A stretch of 20,654 nucleotides of DNA from DATEEW01 sp035273665. GTDB taxonomy: Bacteria > Pseudomonadota > Gammaproteobacteria > Burkholderiales > SG8-39. Below, piece by piece: positions 1 through 7,347 of the stretch (the first letter of the stretch is position 1; each line of letters begins with the position of its first letter). The position numbers were made by a program, and so were the translations under genes. The notes under the pieces were generated by a model. That model was given only the letters and a program-made list of their open reading frames with translations, had not been told where the DNA came from and did no database searches. The stretch covers positions 1 through 20,654 of the forward strand of contig DATEOW010000099.1 of the NCBI GenBank assembly GCA_035273665.1, given 5' to 3'.

Positions 1-672
1 GTTTTGATCGACGACTTGGTCAACCGCGACGTTTTGCGTTTCGCTAAAAGCGATGCAAGGTTCATCGAAGTGGGCAAGCGGGGCGGTTGCCGCTCCACGC
101 CGCAGGCCTTCATCGAAAAAATGCTGGTGAAACTTGCGCAAGAAGGCGCTACGGTAATCCGCCTCAAAGGCGGCGATCCTTTTGTGTTCGGGCGCGGCGG
201 CGAGGAAATGCTGGCATTGCGAGAAGCCGGCGTGGACTATGAAATTATTCCCGGTATCACGTCTGGAATCGGCGCGCTGAGCGCCGTTGAAATACCGGTG
301 ACCCATCGCAAAGCATCACACGGGGTCAGTTTCATCACCGGTCACTTGCGAGATGGCGGCATGCCAAACTGGCAAGCCCTCGCGCAAAGCGGCACGACGC
401 TCGTGGTGTATATGGGCGTCAGCAATCTAAGTGGCATTGTGAGCGGTCTGCTGCAAGGTGGACTGACTTCCGACACGCCGGCTGCAGCGGTGCAGTCCGG
501 CACATTGCCCACGCAACGGAGCGTGGTAAGCACTCTGGAGCATCTGGAACGGGATATCTCGTCGGCCGGCATTGCCAGCCCCGCGATTCTCGTAATCGGA
601 CACGTGGTCAATCTGGCGCGCGCCATTGTCGTAGCTGAGGCCGAGGCTGAGTCCCTGCGCAACGCCGCCTAG
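1..672 (+). CDS. cobA: Uroporphyrinogen-III C-methyltransferase (SUMT), 5'-truncated
   Basis: The enzyme transfers two methyl groups from S-adenosylmethionine to uroporphyrinogen III, giving precorrin-2, the precursor of siroheme (and of cobalamin where that is made). The reading frame is open from base 1, so the gene enters from the left; about 30 N-terminal residues, including the first glycine-rich loop, lie outside. Visible family blocks are DDLVNRDVL near the start, GKRGG, RLKGGDPFVFGRGGEE, the PGITSGIGA segment and ITGH. No CysG-type dehydrogenase/ferrochelatase part is seen, and the protein ends soon after the methyltransferase fold, so this looks like a stand-alone SUMT. The TAG stop is 19 bp before nirB, and siroheme is the NirB cofactor, so co-transcription is likely. 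A TTG at position 4 could be taken for a start but is internal by family comparison. Confidence 0.93.
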   Translation, partial: VLIDDLVNRDVLRFAKSDARFIEVGKRGGCRSTPQAFIEKMLVKLAQEGATVIRLKGGDPFVFGRGGEEMLALREAGVDYEIIPGITSGIGALSAVEIPVTHRKASHGVSFITGHLRDGGMPNWQALAQSGTTLVVYMGVSNLSGIVSGLLQGGLTSDTPAAAVQSGTLPTQRSVVSTLEHLERDISSAGIASPAILVIGHVVNLARAIVVAEAEAESLRNAA

Positions 673-691
673 TAGCGGGAGTATTTTGTAA

Positions 692-3124
692 ATGAAACGC
701 ATGAAGTTGGTCATGGTCGGCAACGGCATGGCGGGCGTGCGCACGCTCGAAGAACTGCTCAAACTGTCGCCCGATCTCTACGACATCACCGTGTTCGGCG
801 CGGAGCCGCACGCCAATTACAACCGCATTCTGTTGTCGCCGGTATTGGCGGGTGAGATGACCATCAAGGACATCATGCTCAACGATCTCGACTGGTACCA
901 AGACAACAACATCAAGCTGCATCTGAATAAGAAGGTCGTGAAAATCGACCGCAAGGCGCGCAAGGTCATTGCGGAGGACGGCATAGAAGAAGAATACGAC
1001 CGTCTGCTGCTCGCCACCGGTTCCAATCCCTTCATGCTGCCCATTCCCGGCAAGGATTTGCGGGGTGTGCTGAGCTATCGCGACATCCAGGACACCGATG
1101 CCATGATCGAGGCGTCGAAGAAATACAAGCACGCCGTCGTGATCGGCGGTGGCTTACTCGGCCTCGAGGCCGCCAACGGCCTCAAGCTGCGTGGCATGAA
1201 CGTCACGGTCGTGCATTTGATGGACTGGCTGATGGAACGCCAGCTTGATAAGACTGCCGCCGACATGTTGCAGAAATCGCTGGAGCAGAAAGGCCTGCAA
1301 TTCCTGCTCAAGACCCAAACCGCCGAAATCGTCGGCAAGGGCGGCCGCGTTACCGGTGTGAAGTTCAAGGACGGCCGCGAAATCACGGCTGACCTGGTGG
1401 TCATGGCCATCGGCATTCGCCCGAATACGGCGCTGGCCGAGTCGGCCGGCCTGTATTGCAATCGCGGTATCGTGGTGAACGACACCATGCAGACCTATGA
1501 CCCGCGTATTTATGCCGTGGGCGAATGCGTCGCGCACCGCGGTATCAGCTACGGACTGGTCGCGCCGTTATTCGAGATGGGTAAGGTATGCGCCAATCAT
1601 CTGGCGGAATTCGGCATTGGGCGTTATACCGGTTCGGTCACATCCACAAAACTCAAAGTCACGGGCATTGATCTGTTCTCGGCCGGTGATTTTACGCCGG
1701 CCGAAGATCGCGAAGAAATCGTTCTGCATGACGCGGTGGGCGGCGTGTATAAGCGCCTCGTCGTCAAGGACAACAAGATTCTCGGCGGCGTGCTTTACGG
1801 CGACACGACCGATGGCGCCTGGTATTTCCAGCTGCTGCGGGATGGTCAGAACATTGCCGAGATCCGTGATCATCTGCTCTTCGGTCAGACGCATCTGGGC
1901 AATTCCGGCCATCAGGGTCAAAGCAATGCCGCGCAAATGCCGGACACGATGGAAGTGTGCGGATGTAATGGCGTTTGCAAAGGCACGATCACCAAGGCCA
2001 TTAAGGAAAAGGGCTTGTTCAGCCTGGATGAAGTGCGTAAGCACACGAAGGCTTCTTCCTCCTGCGGTTCCTGCACGGGACTGGTCGAACAGATTCTCGC
2101 CTCGACCGTGGGCGGCGCCTATCAGGCTGCCGACTCGAACTGCAAACCCATGTGCGGTTGCACCGATCACACGCATGAAGAAGTGCGTAAAGCAATTAAG
2201 GAAAACAAGCTGCTGTCCATTCCGCAAGTTATGCAATTCATGGAATGGCATACGCCCAACGGCTGCGCGAATTGCCGTCCGGCGCTCAATTATTACGTCA
2301 CTTGTGCGTGGCCCAAGGAAGCGCAGGACGATCCGCAATCGCGCTTTATCAACGAACGCGCGCACGCCAATATTCAAAAGGACGGCACATTCAGTGTTGT
2401 GCCGCGCATGTGGGGCGGCGTGACGACGCCGGATGAATTACGGCGTATCGCGAACGTCGCCGATAAATATCAAATCCCCATGGTGAAGGTGACCGGTGGT
2501 CAGCGTATCGATTTGCTTGGCGTAAAAAAAGAGGATCTACCCGGGGTTTGGAAAGATCTGGACATGCCTTCCGGGCATGCCTACGGCAAGAGCATTCGTA
2601 CGGTAAAGACATGCGTCGGCTCGGAGTTCTGCCGCTTCGGCACGCAGAACTCGACACAGATGGGAATCGATCTCGAAAAGATGCTGTTCAATATGTATTC
2701 GCCGCACAAAGTGAAGCTCGCGGTCTCCGGCTGTCCGCGCAATTGTGCCGAGTCGGGCATCAAGGATGTCGGTGTTATCGGTGTCGACTCCGGTTGGGAA
2801 ATCTACGTGGGGGGTAATGGCGGTATCAAGACCGAAGTCGCACAGTTCCTTTGCAAGGTGGCGACGCATGACGAAGTAATGGAATATTCAGCCGCCTTTT
2901 TGCAGCTTTATCGTGAAGAGGCGCGTTACCTCGACCGCACGGTGCACTGGATCGCGCGTGTCGGTATGGACTACGTCAAGAAGCAGGTCGTTGAAGATGC
3001 CGCCAATCGCAAAGCCCTACACGAACGACTGCTCTTTACGCTCTCCGGCGAAAAAGACCCATGGAAAGAACGGATCGAGAAAAGCGAGCGGACGCGCGAG
3101 TTCGAATCGATAGCGTTGGCATAG
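692..3124 (+). CDS. nirB: Nitrite reductase (NADH), large subunit
   Basis: This cytoplasmic siroheme enzyme reduces nitrite to ammonium with NADH. The 810 residues show the family order. An FAD-binding motif GNGMAG lies near residues 10-15 and an NAD-binding motif IGGGLLGLEA at 151-160. A BFD-like [2Fe-2S] domain has C423, C425, C429, C458 and C461. A second cysteine set, C484, C488, C490, C525 and C528, suggests a further BFD-like unit. The sulfite/nitrite reductase half-domain follows (about 560-710), with C641-x5-C647 and C681-x3-C685 as ligands for the [4Fe-4S]-siroheme centre. The length is slightly under the E. coli enzyme as I remember it (about 847). The ATG has GGGAG ten bases upstream. 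cobA lies upstream and nirD downstream. Assimilatory and detoxifying roles cannot be told apart here. Confidence 0.97.
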   Translation: MKRMKLVMVGNGMAGVRTLEELLKLSPDLYDITVFGAEPHANYNRILLSPVLAGEMTIKDIMLNDLDWYQDNNIKLHLNKKVVKIDRKARKVIAEDGIEEEYDRLLLATGSNPFMLPIPGKDLRGVLSYRDIQDTDAMIEASKKYKHAVVIGGGLLGLEAANGLKLRGMNVTVVHLMDWLMERQLDKTAADMLQKSLEQKGLQFLLKTQTAEIVGKGGRVTGVKFKDGREITADLVVMAIGIRPNTALAESAGLYCNRGIVVNDTMQTYDPRIYAVGECVAHRGISYGLVAPLFEMGKVCANHLAEFGIGRYTGSVTSTKLKVTGIDLFSAGDFTPAEDREEIVLHDAVGGVYKRLVVKDNKILGGVLYGDTTDGAWYFQLLRDGQNIAEIRDHLLFGQTHLGNSGHQGQSNAAQMPDTMEVCGCNGVCKGTITKAIKEKGLFSLDEVRKHTKASSSCGSCTGLVEQILASTVGGAYQAADSNCKPMCGCTDHTHEEVRKAIKENKLLSIPQVMQFMEWHTPNGCANCRPALNYYVTCAWPKEAQDDPQSRFINERAHANIQKDGTFSVVPRMWGGVTTPDELRRIANVADKYQIPMVKVTGGQRIDLLGVKKEDLPGVWKDLDMPSGHAYGKSIRTVKTCVGSEFCRFGTQNSTQMGIDLEKMLFNMYSPHKVKLAVSGCPRNCAESGIKDVGVIGVDSGWEIYVGGNGGIKTEVAQFLCKVATHDEVMEYSAAFLQLYREEARYLDRTVHWIARVGMDYVKKQVVEDAANRKALHERLLFTLSGEKDPWKERIEKSERTREFESIALA

Positions 3125-3144
3125 CATGCTGACTAAAACTCAGA

Positions 3145-3157
3145 CACCCTCAGGGTG
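3145..3157 (+). other. Small hairpin between nirB and nirD
   Basis: CACCC at 3145-3149 pairs with GGGTG at 3153-3157 across a 3-nt loop, inside the 52-nt spacer between the nirB stop and the preferred nirD start. It precedes the nirD SD by 7 nt. There is no T tract, so it is not a normal terminator. It may mark an mRNA processing or stability site, but that is inference. Confidence 0.35.
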
Positions 3158-3176
3158 CGATGGCGAGGAAGCGGTA

Positions 3177-3485
3177 ATGGATGGTTGGAAAAAAATCTGT
3201 CGCGTAGAGGACATTCCCCGCCTGGGCGCGCGGGTGGTGCGGCGAGAAGGTGGCGACATCGCCGTTTTTCGCAATGCCGATGATGAGGTATTTGCCTTGG
3301 ACGACAAATGCCCACACAAAGGCGGCCCACTATCGCAGGGGATTGTGCATGGCAAGCACGTGACCTGTCCGCTCCACGCATGGAAGATCTGTCTGGGGGA
3401 CGGTAATGCCGTCGCACCGGATGAAGGTTGTACGAAGCGCTACGCGGTAAAAATAAAAGACGAGGACGTCCTACTGCAAATCTAG
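3177..3485 (+). CDS. nirD: Nitrite reductase (NADH), small subunit, Rieske type
   Basis: This is the small subunit partner of NirB, 102 residues from the chosen start. It keeps a full Rieske [2Fe-2S] ligand set, C45-P-H47 and C64-P-L-H67, whereas E. coli NirD, as I recall, has the fold without these ligands. The cluster may therefore be an extra electron-transfer centre. An in-frame ATG at 3126 would add 17 residues, but it lies one base after the nirB stop with no SD of its own, and the added part does not resemble the family. The ATG at 3177 has GAGGAAG at 3165-3171 with 5-nt spacing, and MDGWKKICRVEDIP is a normal NirD beginning. A ferredoxin-like Rieske protein of another pathway is possible from sequence alone, but adjacency to nirB settles it. 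Confidence 0.93.
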   Translation: MDGWKKICRVEDIPRLGARVVRREGGDIAVFRNADDEVFALDDKCPHKGGPLSQGIVHGKHVTCPLHAWKICLGDGNAVAPDEGCTKRYAVKIKDEDVLLQI

Positions 3486-3527
3486 GCTTGCCGCGCTAAA
3501 GTGCTGCTTTCCCCGATTGGAGCAGCC

Positions 3528-4544
3528 ATGGCGCGCACGCGTGCATGGGCCGCCGCGACACGCGGCGCCAAACTAAAAGCCTTTGAATACGATCCCGGTC
3601 CCCTAGGCGATGAAGAGGTGGAAATCGCGGTGGAGTGGTGCGGCATCTGCCATTCTGATGTGTCCATGATCGACAACGATTGGGCCTCCAGTAATTACCC
3701 GCTGGTTCCCGGACACGAAGCAGTGGGCCGCGTGTTGTCTATTGGCGCGAAGGCTAAAGGTCTGGAAAAGGGACAGCGGGTGGGCGTGGGCTGGAATGCC
3801 GGTAGTTGCATGTATTGCCGCAATTGCTTAGGTGGCGATCAGCATCTATGCCCCCGTATCGAACCCACCATTGTGGGCCGGCATGGTGGGTTCGCAGAAC
3901 GCATGCGCGCGCATTGGGCTTGGGCAGTGCCTATTCCGGAGGGTTTGGATGCGAGCGCCGTCGGACCCTTGCTCTGTGGCGGGATCACCGTTTTTTCTCC
4001 CATCCTTAACCTTGATGTGAGGCCGACGCAGCGGGTCGGCGTGGTGGGGATCGGCGGTCTCGGTCATATGGCATTGAAGTTTTTGCATGCGTGGGGTTGC
4101 GAGGTCACGGCTTTCACGTCGAGTGCTTCCAAGCGCGACGATGCGCTGGCGATGGGTGCGCACCATGTCGTGTCCAGTCGCGATGCCGCGCAGATGCGGC
4201 GAATCGCCGGTTCCTTGGATCTCATTATCTTCACGCTGAACGTATCGGTGGATTGGGACGCGCTGCTTTCCACGCTGGCGCCCAAGGGGCGCCTCCATGT
4301 CGTCGGTGCCGTGCTCGATCCGATCCCCGTTCAAGCCGCGGTGTTGATCGGCGGCGACCAGTCGATTTCCGGCTCCCCCACCGGTTCGCGTCCGCAGATC
4401 GACACCATGCTCGAGTTTGCCGCAAGACACCAGGTACTCCCACAAGTGGAGCATTTCCCGATGAGCCGCGTCAACGATGCGTTGGAGCATTTGCGCGCCG
4501 GTCGTGCGCGATATCGGATCGTGCTCGACGCCGATTTCGATTGA
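3528..4544 (+). CDS. Zinc-dependent alcohol dehydrogenase, YahK/cinnamyl-alcohol-dehydrogenase type
   Basis: This is a medium-chain dehydrogenase/reductase that interconverts alcohols and aldehydes; the physiological substrate cannot be read from the sequence. In 338 residues it has the catalytic zinc ligands C41 (in CGICHSD), H63 in PGHE, and C150 (in LLCGGIT). The structural zinc lobe has C94, C97, C100 and C108. The Rossmann motif GIGGLGH is at 174-180. The segment after the second strand reads TSSASKRDDA, with Ser/Lys/Arg rather than an acidic residue, which in YahK and plant CAD relatives goes with NADP(H). The ATG at 3528 has GGAG at 3518-3521; a GTG at 3501 would add nine poorly conserved residues and has no SD. 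It follows nirD after 42 bp, so read-through is possible, though the functions are not obviously linked. It may detoxify aldehydes. Confidence 0.92.
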   Translation: MARTRAWAAATRGAKLKAFEYDPGPLGDEEVEIAVEWCGICHSDVSMIDNDWASSNYPLVPGHEAVGRVLSIGAKAKGLEKGQRVGVGWNAGSCMYCRNCLGGDQHLCPRIEPTIVGRHGGFAERMRAHWAWAVPIPEGLDASAVGPLLCGGITVFSPILNLDVRPTQRVGVVGIGGLGHMALKFLHAWGCEVTAFTSSASKRDDALAMGAHHVVSSRDAAQMRRIAGSLDLIIFTLNVSVDWDALLSTLAPKGRLHVVGAVLDPIPVQAAVLIGGDQSISGSPTGSRPQIDTMLEFAARHQVLPQVEHFPMSRVNDALEHLRAGRARYRIVLDADFD

Positions 4545-4589
4545 TGGCAGGCATGGCGTTTGATAAGCCTTCATCACGATGGAGGCCGC

Positions 4590-4931
4590 ATGCAACTCAA
4601 AGAACTGCAATTCGCATCTGATTTCGAAGTCGTCGCGGGTAACAAAAAATCCGAGGCAGCGGTGATGGTGATCAAGCCCGGCGATGCCGAAGGCGGACCG
4701 GGCAATCGACATCGCGGCGCGGATCAGTGGCTGTATGTCGTGCAGGGCGAAGGTGAGGCGCGGATCAAGGGCATGCCTCATCCGCTCAAGACCGGTTCCT
4801 TGTTGTTGGTGGAACACGGCGAAGAGCACGAGATTCGTAATACCGGAAGTACCCCCCTGCAAACCCTGAATTTTTACGTCCCTCCCGCCTACGATGCGCA
4901 AGGCGAGCCGCTGCCGCGCGGCGAAAGTTGA
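4590..4931 (+). CDS. Small single-domain cupin protein
   Basis: This 113-residue protein has one conserved beta-barrel cupin domain. Motif 1 is around GPGNRHRGADQWLYVVQGEG (37-56), with H41 as a likely metal ligand; the second His and the Glu of the classic HxH...E pattern are replaced by G and D/Q. Motif 2 is around 69-84, with H76 and H80 and the usual final N84. A bound metal is plausible, but the pocket is not canonical. Such single cupins include dioxygenases, isomerases and binding proteins, and I cannot choose between them. The ATG at 4590 has GGAGG at 4581-4585, only 4 nt away; an upstream in-frame TTG at 4560 has no SD. It lies 45 bp after the alcohol dehydrogenase and 16 bp before the DUF6496 gene, suggesting one transcript. 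Confidence 0.85.
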   Translation: MQLKELQFASDFEVVAGNKKSEAAVMVIKPGDAEGGPGNRHRGADQWLYVVQGEGEARIKGMPHPLKTGSLLLVEHGEEHEIRNTGSTPLQTLNFYVPPAYDAQGEPLPRGES

Positions 4932-4947
4932 TCAAAAGGAGATCGAT

Positions 4948-5274
4948 ATGGCCAAGTATGGGAAAACGGCATCGAAGAAAGTCGAGAAATCGATGCACGA
5001 AATGAAAGAAGGAAAATTGAAAAGCGGGCGTTCGGGCAAGAAGGTAACCAACCCTAAGCAAGCCATCGCAATCGGCTTGTCCGAGGCACGCGGGGCCGGA
5101 GCCAAAGTGCCCGCTAAGAAAAAGGCGGCGAAAAAAGCACCCGCCAAAAAGAAAACAGCGAAGAAAACAGCCAAGAAAACCGCCGCGAAAAAAACGACGG
5201 CGCGCAAGACCACCGCGCGTAAGAGCCCAGCAAAGAAAAAACGCACTGCGAAGAAAAAGACCGCGGGCAAATAA
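4948..5274 (+). CDS. DUF6496-type small protein with histone-H1-like Lys/Ala tail
   Basis: This is a 108-residue, strongly basic protein of unknown function. Residues 1-50 form the conserved part I associate with DUF6496: MAKYGKTASKKVEKSMHEMK, a Gly/Lys/Ser turn, then NPKQAIAIGLSEAR. Residues 53-108 are low-complexity Lys/Ala/Thr/Pro repeats of AKK, AKKT and TARK type, as in eukaryotic histone H1 tails and bacterial H1-like proteins (HctB, AlgP). DNA or RNA binding is a reasonable inference. The ATG at 4948 has an excellent AAGGAGA 6 nt upstream, which rules out the earlier in-frame ATG at 4894 inside the cupin gene. The tail is A-rich on the plus strand (5107-5270), unlike its GC-rich neighbours, and such repeats often vary in copy number between strains. 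No terminator follows. Confidence 0.85.
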   Translation: MAKYGKTASKKVEKSMHEMKEGKLKSGRSGKKVTNPKQAIAIGLSEARGAGAKVPAKKKAAKKAPAKKKTAKKTAKKTAAKKTTARKTTARKSPAKKKRTAKKKTAGK

Positions 5275-5293
5275 CTTTTATTCGCGGGGGGCT

Positions 5294-5321
5294 AAGCCTA
5301 ATCGAAGCCTAAGTCGAAGCC
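5294..5321. repeat. Short imperfect tandem repeat after the DUF6496 gene
   Basis: AAGCCTAATCG, AAGCCTAAGTCG and AAGCC stand head to tail in the 157-bp gap between the DUF6496 gene and the convergent chemoreceptor gene. The unit is 11-12 bp and the tract about 28 bp. It may be a replication-slippage product. I see no strong terminator or gene in the rest of this gap, only a 5-bp stem CTCGC/GCGAG around 5340-5355. Confidence 0.5.
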
Positions 5322-5431
5322 ATAACTGCTATGACCCAACCTCGCTGGCGCGAGCCATCTTCAAAGCCGTGTCCGTGATGACCGCTAGCAGCGTGCAATC
5401 GAAGGAGTTCCCGCCGGCGGCGAGAGTTTAG

Positions 5432-7015
5432 TTATTTGTAGATGCCGCACCCGACGATCAGATCGTCGACTTTTTCGATATAGGAAGTCTTGCTCTCGAC
5501 TTCCTTGGTCTCGGGATTGAGGAAGAGATAGTCCTGCCAGCCCTTGCCTTTGGTCGAGGCGATCTCAATGCGCTCTCTCACAAAGGCTTTGCCCTTGGCG
5601 TCCTTCGCATCGAGCATTTGTTTGCCTAACATGGCGGGGTTACCGCCATGCGCCAAAACCTGGCCCGACATGCTGTATACGAATATGTACAAATCGCGCA
5701 GCACGAAGGCGCCGTGCGGGTCGTTGAAGGCGGCAAATGCTTTCTGCCGGCCGTTTTGACTTAAATGCTGTACAGCTTTTTCCACCAGTTTCGTCGCCTC
5801 GTTCGCCGTGCCGCCACTGAAGAGGCTAATGGCATTTTTCAGATTCGCCGCGACTTTGTCGAGCGCAGCTGCGTCGCGGGACATTTGCTCAAGGCCTGCG
5901 GTGTTCTGCTGCACCATGGCGGATATCTGCTCCACGTTGTCCGCGATTTGGCTGCTGGCCGTACTTTGTTCTTTCACGGCCAACGCAATGTCGTGAACCA
6001 TTCCGAGCGCGTCACGCGCGCCTGAATTGATGTTCGCCAAAGCGTCGCCGGCTTTAGAGGCCAACTGCACGCCTTGCAAGACCTGGCCCGTGCTCGATTC
6101 CATGCTCGAAACGGCGGAGTTGGTGCTTTTTTTAATGCTTTCGACAATGCCGGCGATTTCGGTTGTCGCGTTCGAGGTGCGCTCAGCGAGGTGGCGTACT
6201 TCCTCGGCGACTACCGCAAAGCCGCGACCTTCCTCGCCCGCGCGGGCGGCTTCGATCGCCGCATTGAGCGCGAGCAAATTGGTCTGGTCGGCGATCTCTT
6301 TAATTACTTTGACGATGGAGTTGATTTCTTCCGTACGTTTGCCCAGAGAAAAAAGCTCTTCTGACGATGTCTTGAAGGATTCGGCGATGCGGGACATTTC
6401 CATCGAGGCCGCACGCACAATCTGCTCGCCGCCGGCGGATAATTCCGTTGCTTTGTTTGATACGCTTTCCGTGTCGCGGGCGTGGCCGGCCACTTGTTCG
6501 AAGCTCGCAGTAATTTCTTGAATCGCCGCGGCGGTGCTCGTTGCCGCTTCGCTTTGATGGAGCGAACCGTCGGAAATGCGCTTGCACTGCGCCGAGAGTT
6601 TGGCGGCACCGTCCGCGACCTCGGATGCGTGCGAGGAGACGCTGGCGATCATGCGCTTGATCTCTTTACCCATGGCGTTGAAGGTCTTGGCCACTTGGCC
6701 CAGTTCATCCACCGTATTGGCTTGGACACGCGCCGAGAGGTCGCCTTTTGAAAATCGCACGATCGCGGCATCGAAGAGGGCAATGGTCCGGGTCGTCGAA
6801 AGATAAAGCCCGATAAAAAGATAAAGCACCAGAAGGCTGCAAACGATGGACACGATCACTAGCGCCCGGACACCGGCATGCAGCTGCATGTCGGACCATA
6901 GGATATAGGCGCAGGTGAGGACCGGCAGGCCCATCAGCGCGCCTACCAGCAGGAATTTTTGCCGGTAACGGAGGCGGTTGCTGAGGCCGAGGGCCGGGGC
7001 GAAAAGCTTGCTCAT
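5432..7015 (-). CDS. Methyl-accepting chemotaxis protein with C-terminal cytoplasmic Cache-like domain
   Basis: This 527-residue chemoreceptor feeds the CheA/CheW pathway. Two membrane segments lie at about 21-40 and 51-72, with only some ten residues between them, so there is almost no periplasmic part. A HAMP-like linker follows (about 73-125). The methyl-accepting coiled coil has its conserved CheA/CheW-binding tip at about 240-275 (EIADQTNLLALNAAIEAARAG and the following GFAVVAEEVR). Residues about 405-527 form a separate domain with RDLYIFVYSMSGQVLAHGG, LGKQM, GKGWQDY and the ending KVDDLIVGCGIYK. This matches the single-Cache (Cache_2-like) domains usually found in the periplasm, here at the cytoplasmic end. 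No NWETF-like CheR tether is present. The ATG at 7015 has GGGAG 8 nt upstream. No che or flagellar genes lie in the window, so it is an orphan receptor locus. The ligand is unknown. Confidence 0.93.
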   Translation of the reverse strand: MSKLFAPALGLSNRLRYRQKFLLVGALMGLPVLTCAYILWSDMQLHAGVRALVIVSIVCSLLVLYLFIGLYLSTTRTIALFDAAIVRFSKGDLSARVQANTVDELGQVAKTFNAMGKEIKRMIASVSSHASEVADGAAKLSAQCKRISDGSLHQSEAATSTAAAIQEITASFEQVAGHARDTESVSNKATELSAGGEQIVRAASMEMSRIAESFKTSSEELFSLGKRTEEINSIVKVIKEIADQTNLLALNAAIEAARAGEEGRGFAVVAEEVRHLAERTSNATTEIAGIVESIKKSTNSAVSSMESSTGQVLQGVQLASKAGDALANINSGARDALGMVHDIALAVKEQSTASSQIADNVEQISAMVQQNTAGLEQMSRDAAALDKVAANLKNAISLFSGGTANEATKLVEKAVQHLSQNGRQKAFAAFNDPHGAFVLRDLYIFVYSMSGQVLAHGGNPAMLGKQMLDAKDAKGKAFVRERIEIASTKGKGWQDYLFLNPETKEVESKTSYIEKVDDLIVGCGIYK

Positions 7016-7347
7016 GGGAACTGCTCCCGTTTTGTCTTGTAGGGTTATATCGGCGAAAACGGCCTCTACGATAGGCTTGGCCCTCCCATCGGGAAAGTTT
7101 CGCCTACGCGTCCTGCGGTATTTTTCAGCTTTTCGGGTATTGGGGGCGCAATACAGGTATCGCGATCTCGCTTTTAGGCGCCCACTCCGTCAGGGGAGTC
7201 CTGCTAGACAAGCGCCAGAGGTCTGGACAAGGACCACATTCCGTCCGAGGACATATAAGCCGGGGTCCGGGCGGCGATCACTTCGGGAGCGCCCTATTCG
7301 CAACTTTGTTTGTTGTAAGTGCGAGGAAATGCAGATTCAGGCGATGC
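7016..7347. other. 332-bp non-coding stretch between chemoreceptor and AI-2E-family genes
   Basis: I find no frame with coding features and no tRNA-like fold. Both flanking genes are on the minus strand, so this is leader for the chemoreceptor and trailer for the transporter. It holds a stem GGGCGC (7144-7149) with GCGCCC (7178-7183), followed at once by ACTCC (7184-7188) with GGAGT (7195-7199). On the minus strand TGGCGC-N5-TAGCA (7217 down to 7202) has the GG-N10-GC spacing of a sigma-54 -24/-12 element, but no enhancer-binding site is evident. I do not recognise a riboswitch. Confidence 0.5.
7047..7054 (-). promoter_or_regulatory. Possible sigma-28-like -10 element before the chemoreceptor gene
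   Basis: The minus strand reads GCCGATAT, one base off the flagellar sigma-28 -10 consensus GCCGATAA, about 32 nt upstream of the start codon. Fifteen bases further upstream, where TAAA is expected, the sequence is TATC, so the -35 match is poor. The position suits chemotaxis-regulon control, but the call rests on one element. Confidence 0.3.

Noticed and set aside
1497..2423. A 308-codon plus-strand frame, and a 269-codon minus-strand frame at 1568-2377, inside nirB
   Set aside because: Both lie wholly inside nirB, whose cysteine and nucleotide-binding motifs run across this stretch without interruption.
3846..4901. A 351-codon open frame on the minus strand opposite the alcohol dehydrogenase and cupin
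   Set aside because: It spans two genes with clear family motifs and correct SDs, and its own translation shows no recognisable domain. Long antisense frames are common in GC-rich coding DNA.
5107..5270. A-rich repetitive tract considered as a non-coding satellite or sequencing artefact
   Set aside because: The frame stays open through the tract, starts with an excellent SD and a conserved head domain, and encodes a known type of Lys/Ala tail.
7202..7217. TGGCGC-N5-TAGCA as a sigma-54 promoter for the chemoreceptor
   Set aside because: The GG-N10-GC spacing fits, but the -12 box is imperfect, it lies nearly 190 bp from the start, and no activator site is visible. It is mentioned only within the intergenic entry.
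7016..7347. A c-di-GMP or other riboswitch in the chemoreceptor leader
   Set aside because: I looked for GEMM-like conserved cores on the minus strand and did not find them.
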